6,133 nucleotides of DNA. It comes from an uncultured Campylobacter sp. GTDB taxonomy: Bacteria > Campylobacterota > Campylobacteria > Campylobacterales > Campylobacteraceae. The stretch spans positions 1 through 6,133 of the forward strand of contig NZ_CALIJA010000152.1 of NCBI RefSeq assembly GCF_938017615.1, in the 5' to 3' direction. Under the pieces are notes generated by a model. The model was not told where the DNA came from. It saw nothing but the letters and a program-made list of their open reading frames with translations, and ran no database searches. The translations under genes and the position numbers were made by a program. Shown one piece after another: positions 1 to 5,589 of the stretch (the stretch's first letter is position 1; the number at the start of each line of letters is the position of its first letter).

Positions 1-104
1 TGAGCAGATTGCTGGGTATAGGCTTGTGCCTTAGGTCCACAAGCTGCTAAAAGACTAAGAATTGCTAAAGAAGCAATAGAAAGTGTGAATGTCTTCGTTT
101 TCAT
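1..104 (-). CDS. Lipoprotein N-terminus (partial, runs off the left edge)
   Basis: Reading leftwards from the ATG at 104-102, the first 34 codons give a textbook lipoprotein signal peptide: MKTKTFTL, a hydrophobic core (SIASLAILSLLAA) and a lipobox LLAAC with the lipidation cysteine at residue 22, followed by GPKAQAYTQQSA. The product should be exported by Sec, cleaved before the cysteine and anchored to the outer face of the membrane. A strong Shine-Dalgarno sequence (AAAGGAAG, 110-117) sits 5 nt upstream and a consensus promoter lies further up. The gene follows what looks like the 3' end of a streptococcal folC. I recall, without being able to check, that pneumococcus-group genomes have a small lipoprotein gene between folC and cls, which would fit. 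The mature part is almost entirely outside the window, so its function cannot be named. It is probably not from the Campylobacter that supplies most of the window. Confidence 0.8.
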   Translation of the reverse strand, partial: MKTKTFTLSIASLAILSLLAACGPKAQAYTQQSA

Positions 105-109
105 AGCGA

Positions 110-117
110 CTTCCTTT
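110..117 (-). promoter_or_regulatory. Strong ribosome binding site of the lipoprotein gene
   Basis: On the minus strand AAAGGAAG lies 5 nt before the ATG at 104. It is purine-rich and a close match to the anti-Shine-Dalgarno sequence. It fixes the start codon and is clearly stronger than the sites in front of rnr and holA in this window. Confidence 0.75.
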
Positions 118-167
118 CTTTTGTGCTAATGTTGTTTCTGAAATCGTTTTCAAGTTTTCCTATCCCC

Positions 168-196
168 AGTATAGCAACTTAAACCTAGAAGGTCAA
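168..196 (-). promoter_or_regulatory. Consensus housekeeping promoter for the lipoprotein gene
   Basis: On the minus strand TTGACC (196-191) and TATACT (173-168) are separated by exactly 17 bases (190-174). Each hexamer is one base from the sigma-70/sigma-A consensus. Transcription should start near 160-162, giving a leader of about 56 nt before the ATG at 104. The -35 box overlaps the stop codon (195-193) of the upstream folC-like reading frame, so the lipoprotein gene appears to have its own promoter beginning exactly where folC ends. A well-formed -35 is more typical of Firmicutes than of Campylobacter, whose promoters rely mainly on the -10. Confidence 0.75.
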
Positions 197-285
197 CTAA
201 TCTCATCGCTTCCTACCAAACTTGCTCGCACTTCCGAGATAAAGTAGAGGGAGCCCGTCACGAAAAGCAGGTCCTGGTCATTGGC
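193..285 (-). CDS. folC: 3' end of folC (folylpolyglutamate/dihydrofolate synthase C-terminus), joined in frame to holA
   Basis: The last ~30 residues of this reading frame contain DLLFVTGSLYFISEVRA. TGSLYFIS(E/D)VR is the conserved C-terminal motif of FolC, the ligase that adds glutamates to folates, as I know it from Lactobacillales and Bacillus. It is not part of HolA. The piece ends in TGA at 195-193 and is followed directly by a Gram-positive-looking promoter and a lipoprotein start, as expected for the real end of folC and its neighbour. The left boundary given (285) is approximate: the change from holA to folC sequence falls somewhere around 270-300. I read this as a foreign fragment joined to Campylobacter DNA. 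The motif match is strong, but the species of origin (Streptococcus-like) is inferred. Confidence 0.7.
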   Translation of the reverse strand, partial: ANDQDLLFVTGSLYFISEVRASLVGSDEIS

Positions 286-654
286 CTTTCCTTCAAATTC
301 TTTGATAAAATCCGCACTCACCGAAATTTCGCTATCGTTTAGCTCGTAGATCAGATGGTTATTCGCGTCCGACTTACACAGCGCGATGAGCCTTCGCAGC
401 TCCTCCTTTTTGATAAGCGAGGCAGTTTTGATGTGAAGCGTGTTGCTGCCGCCGAAAAGCGAGGGCTCCAAGAAGCTCCGCGCCTGCTCAAAATCATACT
501 CCAAAAAATACAAACTCAAAAAATTTTCCGAGGCGTAAATTTGCTTCAGGCGCTGCGCGTAAAGCTCGTTTGAAAAATCGTCTCCGCCGCGCAAAAGCAC
601 GAAATTAGGCACCCTGCCGCTTGCTATAAGCCCGTCAAATTCTTTTCTATACAT
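193..654 (-). CDS. holA: DNA polymerase III subunit delta (HolA), N-terminal part with a foreign tail
   Basis: HolA is the clamp-loader subunit that opens the beta sliding clamp during replication. The 153-codon frame begins MYRKEFDGLIASGRVPNFVLLRGGDDFSNELYAQRLKQIY at the ATG 654-652, matching the start of epsilonproteobacterial HolA (M-Y-K-x-E, then NF-x-L-x-G-x-D-x-F-x-x-ELY). Residues 1 to about 123 look genuine; from about 124 the sequence becomes a FolC C-terminus. Full-length Campylobacter HolA is around 320 residues, so more than half is missing, including the collar region that holds the clamp loader together. The start overlaps the rnr stop as TGATG, so translation is probably coupled. 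The Shine-Dalgarno sequence is weak. The rnr-holA order is known from C. jejuni (Cj0631c-Cj0630c). A cell with only this holA copy would be expected to be inviable, which supports a chimeric assembly over a natural truncation. Confidence 0.8.
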   Translation of the reverse strand: MYRKEFDGLIASGRVPNFVLLRGGDDFSNELYAQRLKQIYASENFLSLYFLEYDFEQARSFLEPSLFGGSNTLHIKTASLIKKEELRRLIALCKSDANNHLIYELNDSEISVSADFIKEFEGKANDQDLLFVTGSLYFISEVRASLVGSDEIS

Positions 655-2576
655 CAGATCTTCTTTACCACCCTGCCTAAAATCACTCCGCTAGCGATAT
701 TTGCGTCCGTAAGCTCGACTAGCACGGGCGTTAAAATGTCGCCGGCGAAATTTGAAACTAAAATTTTAGCCCCCTTTAGCTTGTCGTCTAGCTTTGCGGT
801 GACGGAATTTCCGTTTTCGTCGATGTAGCAGCGGAATTTTTTGCCTAAATTTTCTGCGGCCCAGCGCGCAAATTTTCGGTCCATAAAATCAAATGCAACC
901 TTATCCGCTTCGCGCTCGAGCTCGTTTAGCCTCGCGCACGTAGCGTCGATGTTTAAAAGCAGGTAATTATAAAATTTCTCATCCCCCCTCATCTGCGCCT
1001 TTAGCAGGCGGTGCAAAATGAGATCGGAATAGCGCCTGATCGGGCTTGTGAAGTGCGTGTAGTTATCAAATCCGAGCCCGAAATGCCCGCGCGATTCGGA
1101 CGCATACTCGGCGCGCTTTTGAGCCTTGATGATGAGCTTATCGATCTCCTCGCGTATCCCCATAGCATCGGCTTGCGCTTGGATTTCGCCGATCATCTTA
1201 GCAAGATTGCTCTGATACGGCGCGTCGATGCCGAACAGCGCCAGATCGTCAAGCAGCGCGTAAATTTTTTTAAGCTCCGCCGAGCCGTGATTTCTAAAAA
1301 CACCCCGTTCGATGCGCGCCGCAGCGGCTTTATTGGCTAGCAGCATACAATCCTCGATGAGCTTGTGCGACGGGGTGTCAGTCTCAAAGCGAGTGGAGCT
1401 TATAAAACCGCGCTCATCAAGCGTTATGCGAAGCTCCTTGGTGCGAAAATCAAATCCGCGCTTTAGCCTCGCACGGCGCAGGCGCTCGCAAATTTCATTA
1501 AGCGGCAAGAGCCAGCTTAAAATTTCAGGCTCGTACGCCTTGCGGGTGCGTAAAATTTCATCTACCTCGTCGTAATCGTAGCGGTGTTTTGATCTTATGA
1601 TCGCTTCGAAAAGCTCCTGCTTTTGCGGGTTTAAATTTTCATCTAAAGCGATTTTAAAAACGAAGGCCAGTCTCGGCAGATTCGGCATCAGCGAGCAGAT
1701 GTTTTCGCTAAGCTCGCGCGGCAGCATCGGCACGGATCTGTGCGGAAAATATATCGAAAAGCCGCGAAATTTCGCCTCCTTATCGATCGGCGAGTATTCG
1801 CTTACGTATTCGCTCACGTCGGCGATCGCGACGTAAAGCGTGCGCTCTTTTACGTCAAAATAGATCGCGTCGTCGAAGTCCTTGGCGTCGATGGGATCGA
1901 TGGTGCAAAACGCAAGATGCTGCAAATCCACGCGCTGCGGATACAGCGCCTCGTCCACTTCGCTGCCGAAGCTCGCGGCTTGCTGCTTGCACGCTTCGTT
2001 AAATTCGTCGTTTTTATCGTAGATCGCTAAAGAAATTTTCTCATCGACGAAGGGATCGGCTAGGCTTCCGATCACCTCGGTGATCTCGTTCGTTAGATTA
2101 TCGATCTTTAAAAGGGTGCCTGACGGCAGCTGCTTTAGCGATTTTTGCGTGGCTTTGAGCGGATTTGCGAGGCCGGTTTTGACGTTTACGCCTAAAATTT
2201 CGCGCCCAAAGCTTTTGGTATAAACCACGCTCGTTAAAAACGCAGGCTTGACGCACATCAGCACCTTTGCGTGCAGGCGGGACTTTCTTGAGCTTAAAAT
2301 TTTTGCTAGGATCAGATCACCCAGATGCACGCCGCTTAAATATCTGTTTTCGATGATGAGATCAGCTTTGAAGCGATCGTCGAAGCTTTGCAGATAGCCC
2401 GTGCCGTCGCGCGCGATGTCGAGCCTGCCGAAAACATAGCCGTCGTTTAGATAGAGCTTGCCTTTGTGCGCGCTGATAGCGCCGATATTTAGGAGGTTGC
2501 GCGCGAGCTCCTTTTGCTCGCCGCTAAGATTCTTTTCAAATACGCCCGAGTTAAAGGCGCGCAGGAACTCTCTCAT
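654..2576 (-). CDS. rnr: Ribonuclease R, RNB-family 3'-5' exoribonuclease
   Basis: This 640-residue protein degrades RNA processively from the 3' end in the cytoplasm, acting in RNA turnover and quality control. The RNB catalytic core starts near residue 218. TIDPIDAKDFDDAI (225-238) carries the four metal-binding aspartates D227, D233, D235 and D236, equivalent to the D-x5-D-x-D-D set of E. coli RNase R. YTHFTSPIRRYSDL (506-519) is the second hallmark motif. Residues ~40-200 form the OB-fold/cold-shock-like N-terminal region. The C-terminal ~90 residues occupy the place of the S1 domain but match it poorly, and the basic tail of enterobacterial RNase R (about 813 aa) is absent; short forms are usual in Campylobacter and Helicobacter. 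The ATG (2576-2574) lies 2 nt after the stop of the HDOD gene, with AAAGG about 13 nt upstream inside that gene, and the stop overlaps the holA start. Codon use matches the HDOD gene. All key residues are present. Confidence 0.95.
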   Translation of the reverse strand: MREFLRAFNSGVFEKNLSGEQKELARNLLNIGAISAHKGKLYLNDGYVFGRLDIARDGTGYLQSFDDRFKADLIIENRYLSGVHLGDLILAKILSSRKSRLHAKVLMCVKPAFLTSVVYTKSFGREILGVNVKTGLANPLKATQKSLKQLPSGTLLKIDNLTNEITEVIGSLADPFVDEKISLAIYDKNDEFNEACKQQAASFGSEVDEALYPQRVDLQHLAFCTIDPIDAKDFDDAIYFDVKERTLYVAIADVSEYVSEYSPIDKEAKFRGFSIYFPHRSVPMLPRELSENICSLMPNLPRLAFVFKIALDENLNPQKQELFEAIIRSKHRYDYDEVDEILRTRKAYEPEILSWLLPLNEICERLRRARLKRGFDFRTKELRITLDERGFISSTRFETDTPSHKLIEDCMLLANKAAAARIERGVFRNHGSAELKKIYALLDDLALFGIDAPYQSNLAKMIGEIQAQADAMGIREEIDKLIIKAQKRAEYASESRGHFGLGFDNYTHFTSPIRRYSDLILHRLLKAQMRGDEKFYNYLLLNIDATCARLNELEREADKVAFDFMDRKFARWAAENLGKKFRCYIDENGNSVTAKLDDKLKGAKILVSNFAGDILTPVLVELTDANIASGVILGRVVKKI

Positions 2577-2578
2577 AT

Positions 2579-3823
2579 CTAAATTTCGCCTTTAGCCTCT
2601 AAAAACGCTTCCTGTTCGAAGCCGAACTCGACTAGTAAATTCAAAGCGTTGTCGATGCTAAGCTCGTCGAAGTGATGGTAGATATTGACCGCGGTTTTGG
2701 CGATCTTTAGCATCGCGTAGCGGGATTTGTTCTCAAAAGGCGCGTCGTCGGGGGCGTTTGAATACAGCGCGTCCTGCGCGATCTGTTCTAGCCCAAAATG
2801 TGCAAATAGCGCGTGCGAGACGCTCTCGCGGTTTGTGCCGCTAAATTCCATCTCCACGTCGGTAAAATCTTGCGGAAAGATCGAGCCCTTGATAGCATGG
2901 TAAAATTCCTCCGCCTTGCCCGTAGCACACACCTGCTCGTCGATAAAAACCCGCCCGAACTCCACCAAAATTACGCTTGAAAGGATGTTTTGCTCGATCT
3001 GCGGGTAGGATTTGATCCACGAAAACATAAGCAGATTTCGCAGCAGCGAGACCTGCGTGAGCTTTTCGCGGTCGATGCGATACGCCTGCAAATCCGGCTT
3101 TAGCATCTCGTCAAATACGGCGAATAGAAAAAACGCCCGCATCTGCTCGCGCCCGTAAAGCTCAAACGCTCGCTGTAAATTTAGCGTCTTTAGTGCTGTG
3201 TCGCCCTGCTCCTGCTTCGCCGGCTGCTCTCGCCCCTGCTCCTGCGCCTTTCCCCATTCTTGCCCCTGTTTTTGCTGCTGCGCTTGTATCGGCTCTCGCC
3301 CATGCACTCGTTCGGCTTGCGCGGAAACACCCAAACCTAGCGTGCAATCAGCTCTCGCGGCGGCGCGCTGATTTTGTGGCGGCGTATCGCTTGCTGCTTG
3401 CGAGGGGTTAAATTTAAAATTCTCGTCGCTGCAATTTAGGCCGCTTGTGTCATTTGAGTGATTAAATTTAAGACTATCGCCCTGCCCTGCTAAGTCTGTG
3501 CCTTTTTGCTCGCTCGAGGTGTACTCGTTTTGCCGCCACTCGTCTGCGGCGTCTTGCAAGCTGTGTTCTATGGACTTTGCACCTTGGAGATCGCACCGCT
3601 CATCCGCGGCACCGAAATTTTGCCTCGCGAGCTCTTCGGCGCTAAATTTAGACAAACCGCAAAAGGCTAAATCTAAAATTTTATCCGCGAGGGGGGCGTT
3701 TTTTGAAATTTGCAAAGCGAGCCTGACGTCCGAAACATCCGCGTCAAACGATGCTAAAATTTTTAAAATTTCATCGCTAAAGCCCGCAAGCGCGCCTATT
3801 TTTTGGGTTATAAATTTATTCAT
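2579..3823 (-). CDS. HDOD-domain-like protein with a long disordered Q/E-rich insertion
   Basis: The protein has 414 residues from the ATG at 3823-3821. An in-frame TTG at 3856 would add 11 residues, but it overlaps a likely -10 box, so I prefer the ATG. Residues ~2-67 (FSDEILKILASFDADVSDV, then ISKNAPLADKILDLAF) resemble the first helices of HDOD domains. The pattern resumes at ~211-300 (LQRAFELYGREQMRAFFLFAVF, a W-x-x-S-like step at FSWIKSY, then ILVEFGRVFID in the place of the usual LLHDIG segment). HDOD is a catalytically dead relative of HD phosphohydrolases, found in regulators of motility and signalling. Here the HD pair is lost, as is normal. Residues ~71-211 between the halves are hydrophilic, low-complexity and rich in Q, E, A and G, and end in 10-residue repeats. 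The gene leads a tight operon with rnr (2-nt gap). The family assignment is moderately sure and the specific role is unknown. Confidence 0.7.
   Translation of the reverse strand: MNKFITQKIGALAGFSDEILKILASFDADVSDVRLALQISKNAPLADKILDLAFCGLSKFSAEELARQNFGAADERCDLQGAKSIEHSLQDAADEWRQNEYTSSEQKGTDLAGQGDSLKFNHSNDTSGLNCSDENFKFNPSQAASDTPPQNQRAAARADCTLGLGVSAQAERVHGREPIQAQQQKQGQEWGKAQEQGREQPAKQEQGDTALKTLNLQRAFELYGREQMRAFFLFAVFDEMLKPDLQAYRIDREKLTQVSLLRNLLMFSWIKSYPQIEQNILSSVILVEFGRVFIDEQVCATGKAEEFYHAIKGSIFPQDFTDVEMEFSGTNRESVSHALFAHFGLEQIAQDALYSNAPDDAPFENKSRYAMLKIAKTAVNIYHHFDELSIDNALNLLVEFGFEQEAFLEAKGEI
3191..3613 (-). other. Low-complexity insert in the HDOD-like gene
   Basis: This stretch encodes roughly 140 residues that interrupt the HDOD-like fold. 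The first part is acidic and rich in S, N and D; the second is rich in Q, E, A, G and K. At the end, three decapeptide-like units follow each other (KQGQEWGKAQ, EQGREQPAKQ, EQGDTALKTL). At DNA level the related words at 3202-3215, 3231-3245 and 3261-3275 (CGCCCCTGCTCCTGC-like on the plus strand) are spaced 29-30 bases apart. No hydrophobic core or transmembrane segment is visible, so a flexible linker is the likeliest interpretation. It could vary in length between strains through repeat slippage. Confidence 0.6.
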
Positions 3824-3855
3824 TTTCAAAAGCCGTTCAATATAAATTTCGCACA

Positions 3856-3864
3856 ATCATATCA
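3856..3864 (-). promoter_or_regulatory. Extended -10 promoter element of the HDOD-rnr-holA operon
   Basis: On the minus strand TGATATGAT reads as TGn followed by TATGAT, an extended -10 in an AT-rich, T-tract-containing stretch typical of Campylobacter sigma-70 promoters, which have little -35 conservation. Transcription would begin near 3849, about 26 nt before the ATG at 3823. The TTG at 3856-3854 lies inside the element and so is unlikely to be a start codon. No terminator or second promoter is obvious between the operon genes. Confidence 0.5.
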
Positions 3865-4153
3865 AATTTTAACTCAAATTGCAAAGCAAAACGCCGCCGT
3901 TGCGCCAAAATTTCACTTCGGCTCACGAGGCTTTTAAAGCGCTCTTTTTGCTCCTGAAAATCGCGGATCAAACCGCCCGTTTATCGTGACGGCACAACAA
4001 AAATTTCATCCGCTGTTTTATAAAATTTTAATCCCCTTTCGTATAGAATGCATCGAAATTCCGTTTATAAAGAGCCCAATTAAAACAGAAGTTTGAAGAG
4101 CTAAAAAGACTTAAAAACTGAAAATAACTTTAAAATGCTCAAACTGGTTTTTA

Positions 4154-4195
4154 AAATTTCATATAAATTCAAGCAGATGAATTTATATGAAATTT
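4154..4195. repeat. Perfect 18-bp inverted repeat with a 6-nt loop
   Basis: AAATTTCATATAAATTCA (4154-4171) is followed by AGCAGA (4172-4177) and by its exact reverse complement at 4178-4195. Both arms are very AT-rich and pair without a mismatch. No run of U follows the stem on either strand, so it does not look like an intrinsic terminator. It sits about 95 nt upstream of the 4291 gene, between divergent genes. It may be an operator, a cruciform or replication-related site, the stem of a small RNA or leader, or a remnant of a mobile element. Confidence 0.85.
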
Positions 4196-4215
4196 AATGA
4201 CGAGCTAAGATATAG

Positions 4216-4232
4216 AGCAATAAAATATTGCT
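4216..4232. repeat. Small inverted repeat upstream of the 4291 gene
   Basis: AGCAATA (4216-4222), a 3-nt spacer AAA and TATTGCT (4226-4232) form a perfect 7-bp dyad 20 nt downstream of the larger palindrome and 58 nt before the next start codon. The size and position would fit a repressor operator, but a chance dyad in AT-rich DNA is equally possible. Confidence 0.4.
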
Positions 4233-4280
4233 ACTAAAGAAACTCTTTGGGCTTTACAAATTTGCATATGTATTTTTATA

Positions 4281-4288
4281 AAGGTTAG
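4281..4288 (+). promoter_or_regulatory. Ribosome binding site of the 348-aa gene
   Basis: The sequence AAAGGTTAG around 4280-4288, just before the ATG at 4291, provides a Shine-Dalgarno core (AAGG) at ordinary spacing. It supports this start, which also begins exactly at the first transmembrane segment. Confidence 0.5.
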
Positions 4289-4290
4289 AT

Positions 4291-5337
4291 ATGCGCAGTA
4301 TAGTATTTCTTTTCATAATACCCGCTTTTTTTACCATAAGCTTTTTTGTCGCCCTAATCGCCCCTAAAGGCAAACGCAAACTGCTTTGGCTTTTTGTTTG
4401 GTTTATGGTGTTTTTCGGGGATATTGTCGTACTTAAAGCAATTATGGCCTATTATGATTTTAAATATGCCAAGATAAACGTCTATGAAAAGCCCGCCATA
4501 CACGCTTACTATGCCGGAGAAAGAGAAATAGTCGAATGGAATACAAGCGGTTTTCCTTTGATAGATCCAACCAATTGGCTAAATTTCCCTGCAAATACGA
4601 CCGATGCGAATTTCATATCTTTGATAAACGGCTACGTAAATTTCATAGATTATAAAGAAAAAAGCGAAAATCCTGTCACAAACGGTAAATATTTTAGAAT
4701 TTATCTGGATGACTATACCGCACAAGAGTGCTTTTTATCAGCCAAGTTAAGCACAAGAGGCTTTTTAAAGAGTATCCCGATAACGTATGAAGAATTAAAT
4801 ATATTTTTTAATCAACTACAATCAAATCATGAAAGCGAGGATAAAATAATCAGAGAGATAAAATCATTACTTGATGATAGAAATGCCTCGACGATAGATA
4901 TAAAACCGTCTAAAATATTAAGTTACATAAAATACAATATGAAAGATCTCAAGCAAATTTACAAAGACAAATGCGTAGCTCGTAAAGAAATCAATGAAGA
5001 TGAGATAGCCGATATAGAGTTGGTATTGGAAAAAGAAAATAGGATGACGGACTGGCGCATAGAGCCGGCACCAAATATCAAAACCTTTCTTGACGACCTA
5101 ATCGGTCTAAGCTTTAACTACGGCGGAATCATAAAAGATAGAAAAACGGGCAGGATACTAGCTGATAATATATACGAAAACGTAAGATACCAAGGAGCGT
5201 TAGGCGAAAGCTTTATAAAGGCTTTTGGAAGCGAGTCGAGAGGATACGGGATATCTTGCGATAGCGGCAGGGAGAAGTATTTGGATATATGTAATCAAAA
5301 GATGATAGAAGAATTCTTCAGAAAGGATAGAAAATGA
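4291..5337 (+). CDS. Unrecognised membrane-anchored protein (348 aa), AT-rich accessory gene
   Basis: I do not recognise a named family. The N-terminus has two hydrophobic segments, residues ~3-24 (IVFLFIIPAFFTISFFVALIA) and ~31-55 (LLWLFVWFMVFFGDIVVLK). They are separated by the basic loop PKGKRK, so by the positive-inside rule the loop should be cytoplasmic and the ~290-residue remainder periplasmic. That remainder is charged and contains YFRIYLDD (134-141), a helical stretch around 165-250, and a C-terminal IIKDRKTGRILADNIYENVRYQGALGESF (280-308) followed by GYGISCD. The D-x-x-TG-x-ILA pattern with a small glycine-rich end reminds me of accessory membrane proteins in oral Gram-negatives, but this is weak. 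The ATG has AAAGGTTAG just upstream. The gene is visibly AT-richer than the operon: 15 of 60 bases are G or C at 4801-4860, against 31 of 60 at 1801-1860. Its stop overlaps the next ATG as ATGA. Confidence 0.75.
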   Translation: MRSIVFLFIIPAFFTISFFVALIAPKGKRKLLWLFVWFMVFFGDIVVLKAIMAYYDFKYAKINVYEKPAIHAYYAGEREIVEWNTSGFPLIDPTNWLNFPANTTDANFISLINGYVNFIDYKEKSENPVTNGKYFRIYLDDYTAQECFLSAKLSTRGFLKSIPITYEELNIFFNQLQSNHESEDKIIREIKSLLDDRNASTIDIKPSKILSYIKYNMKDLKQIYKDKCVARKEINEDEIADIELVLEKENRMTDWRIEPAPNIKTFLDDLIGLSFNYGGIIKDRKTGRILADNIYENVRYQGALGESFIKAFGSESRGYGISCDSGREKYLDICNQKMIEEFFRKDRK

Positions 5338-5405
5338 GAAAGTTTGAGGCGCTAAAAACATATGCAGAGCCACCATGGGAGGGGTATAAGGGATTGAACA
5401 ATTAA
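5334..5405 (+). CDS. Possible 23-residue coupled ORF or 5' remnant of a second gene
   Basis: ATG at 5334 overlaps the preceding stop as ATGA, and GAAAGGATAG (5321-5330) lies 3 nt before it as a plausible Shine-Dalgarno sequence. The frame reads MRKFEALKTYAEPPWEGYKGLNN and stops with TAA at 5403-5405. The coupled start and the non-repetitive, well-mixed residues (PPWEGY) suggest real translation initiation. Such a short protein could instead be the first codons of a longer downstream gene cut off by a frameshift or rearrangement. The +2 frame after the stop stays open to about 5523 without convincing coding character. No function can be assigned. Confidence 0.3.
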   Translation: MRKFEALKTYAEPPWEGYKGLNN

Positions 5406-5480
5406 CAAGCTGTGGTATAAAAAAGACTGCTATGCTATTTAGATTTAACCGAGGGCAATTCAGATCAAACAGATCCAAAT

Positions 5481-5554
5481 ATCAAATTTGCAAATTTAAA
5501 TTTACTAATTGTGTGAATTTGTAAAGTAAGGTTAAATTTGTAAATTTAATAAAT
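5481..5554. repeat. AT-rich AAATTTG repeat cluster
   Basis: AAATTTGCAAATTTAAATTTA (5484-5504) recurs imperfectly as AAATTTGTAAATTTAATAAAT (5534-5554), 50 nt later. The 10-mer ATCAAATTTG occurs at 5481-5490 and again at 5611-5620, next to the change to phage-like sequence. These words are common in Campylobacter spacers, so the cluster may be only compositional. Confidence 0.45.
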
Positions 5555-5574
5555 TCGGTATCAAACGATACTGA
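5555..5574. repeat. Short hairpin TCGGTATC-AAAC-GATACTGA
   Basis: The arms 5555-5562 and 5567-5574 pair over 8 bp with one G-T (G-U) mismatch around a 4-nt loop. No T-run follows on the plus strand, so a terminator for the 4291 gene is doubtful. On the minus strand it would lie just beyond the end of the terminase reading frame. Confidence 0.35.
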
Positions 5575-5589
5575 CCGAGATTGAATTTG

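Larger units (their letters stand above)
3865..4290. other. Divergent intergenic region
   Basis: About 430 bases lie between the operon promoter and the plus-strand gene at 4291. I found no convincing reading frame: the stretches are short, stop-rich and lack ribosome binding sites. The left half is mixed in composition with Campylobacter-like AAATTT words. The right half (from about 4060) is very AT-rich and holds the inverted repeats at 4154-4195 and 4216-4232. A TATAGAAT word at about 4042-4049 could be a -10 for a plus-strand transcript, but it has no supporting -35 and I do not call it. No tRNA, rRNA or CRISPR repeat is seen. Confidence 0.6.

Noticed and set aside
355..573. Plus-strand 72-codon frame opposite holA
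   Set aside because: Shadow of the holA frame, without a ribosome binding site or recognisable protein pattern.
1011..2030. Several plus-strand frames of 79-109 codons opposite rnr
   Set aside because: They are antisense to a clearly coding RNase R with all catalytic motifs and are explained by codon bias of that gene.
3202..3275. CRISPR-like regularly spaced repeats
   Set aside because: The units are degenerate, contiguous, in frame within a coding gene and separated by no unique spacers, so this is a protein repeat and not a CRISPR array.
3162..3411. Overlapping frames rich in alanine, arginine and proline on both strands
   Set aside because: They are other-frame readings of the Q/E/A-rich repeat insert in the HDOD-like gene; the composition is a by-product of the repeated DNA.
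3498..3845. 115-codon plus-strand frame opposite the HDOD-like gene start
   Set aside because: It has no ribosome binding site and lies opposite the conserved first half of the HDOD-like domain.
4253..4282. TTTACA with TATAAA as a promoter for the 348-aa gene
   Set aside because: The spacing is 18 bases, but the -10 abuts the ribosome binding site, so the transcript would start at or inside the Shine-Dalgarno region.
5200..5478. 92-codon minus-strand frame overlapping the end of the 348-aa gene
   Set aside because: It lies antisense to that gene, has no known pattern and no good Shine-Dalgarno sequence.
5555..5574. Intrinsic terminator after the 4291 gene
   Set aside because: The stem is short with a G-U pair and no T-run follows on the plus strand.
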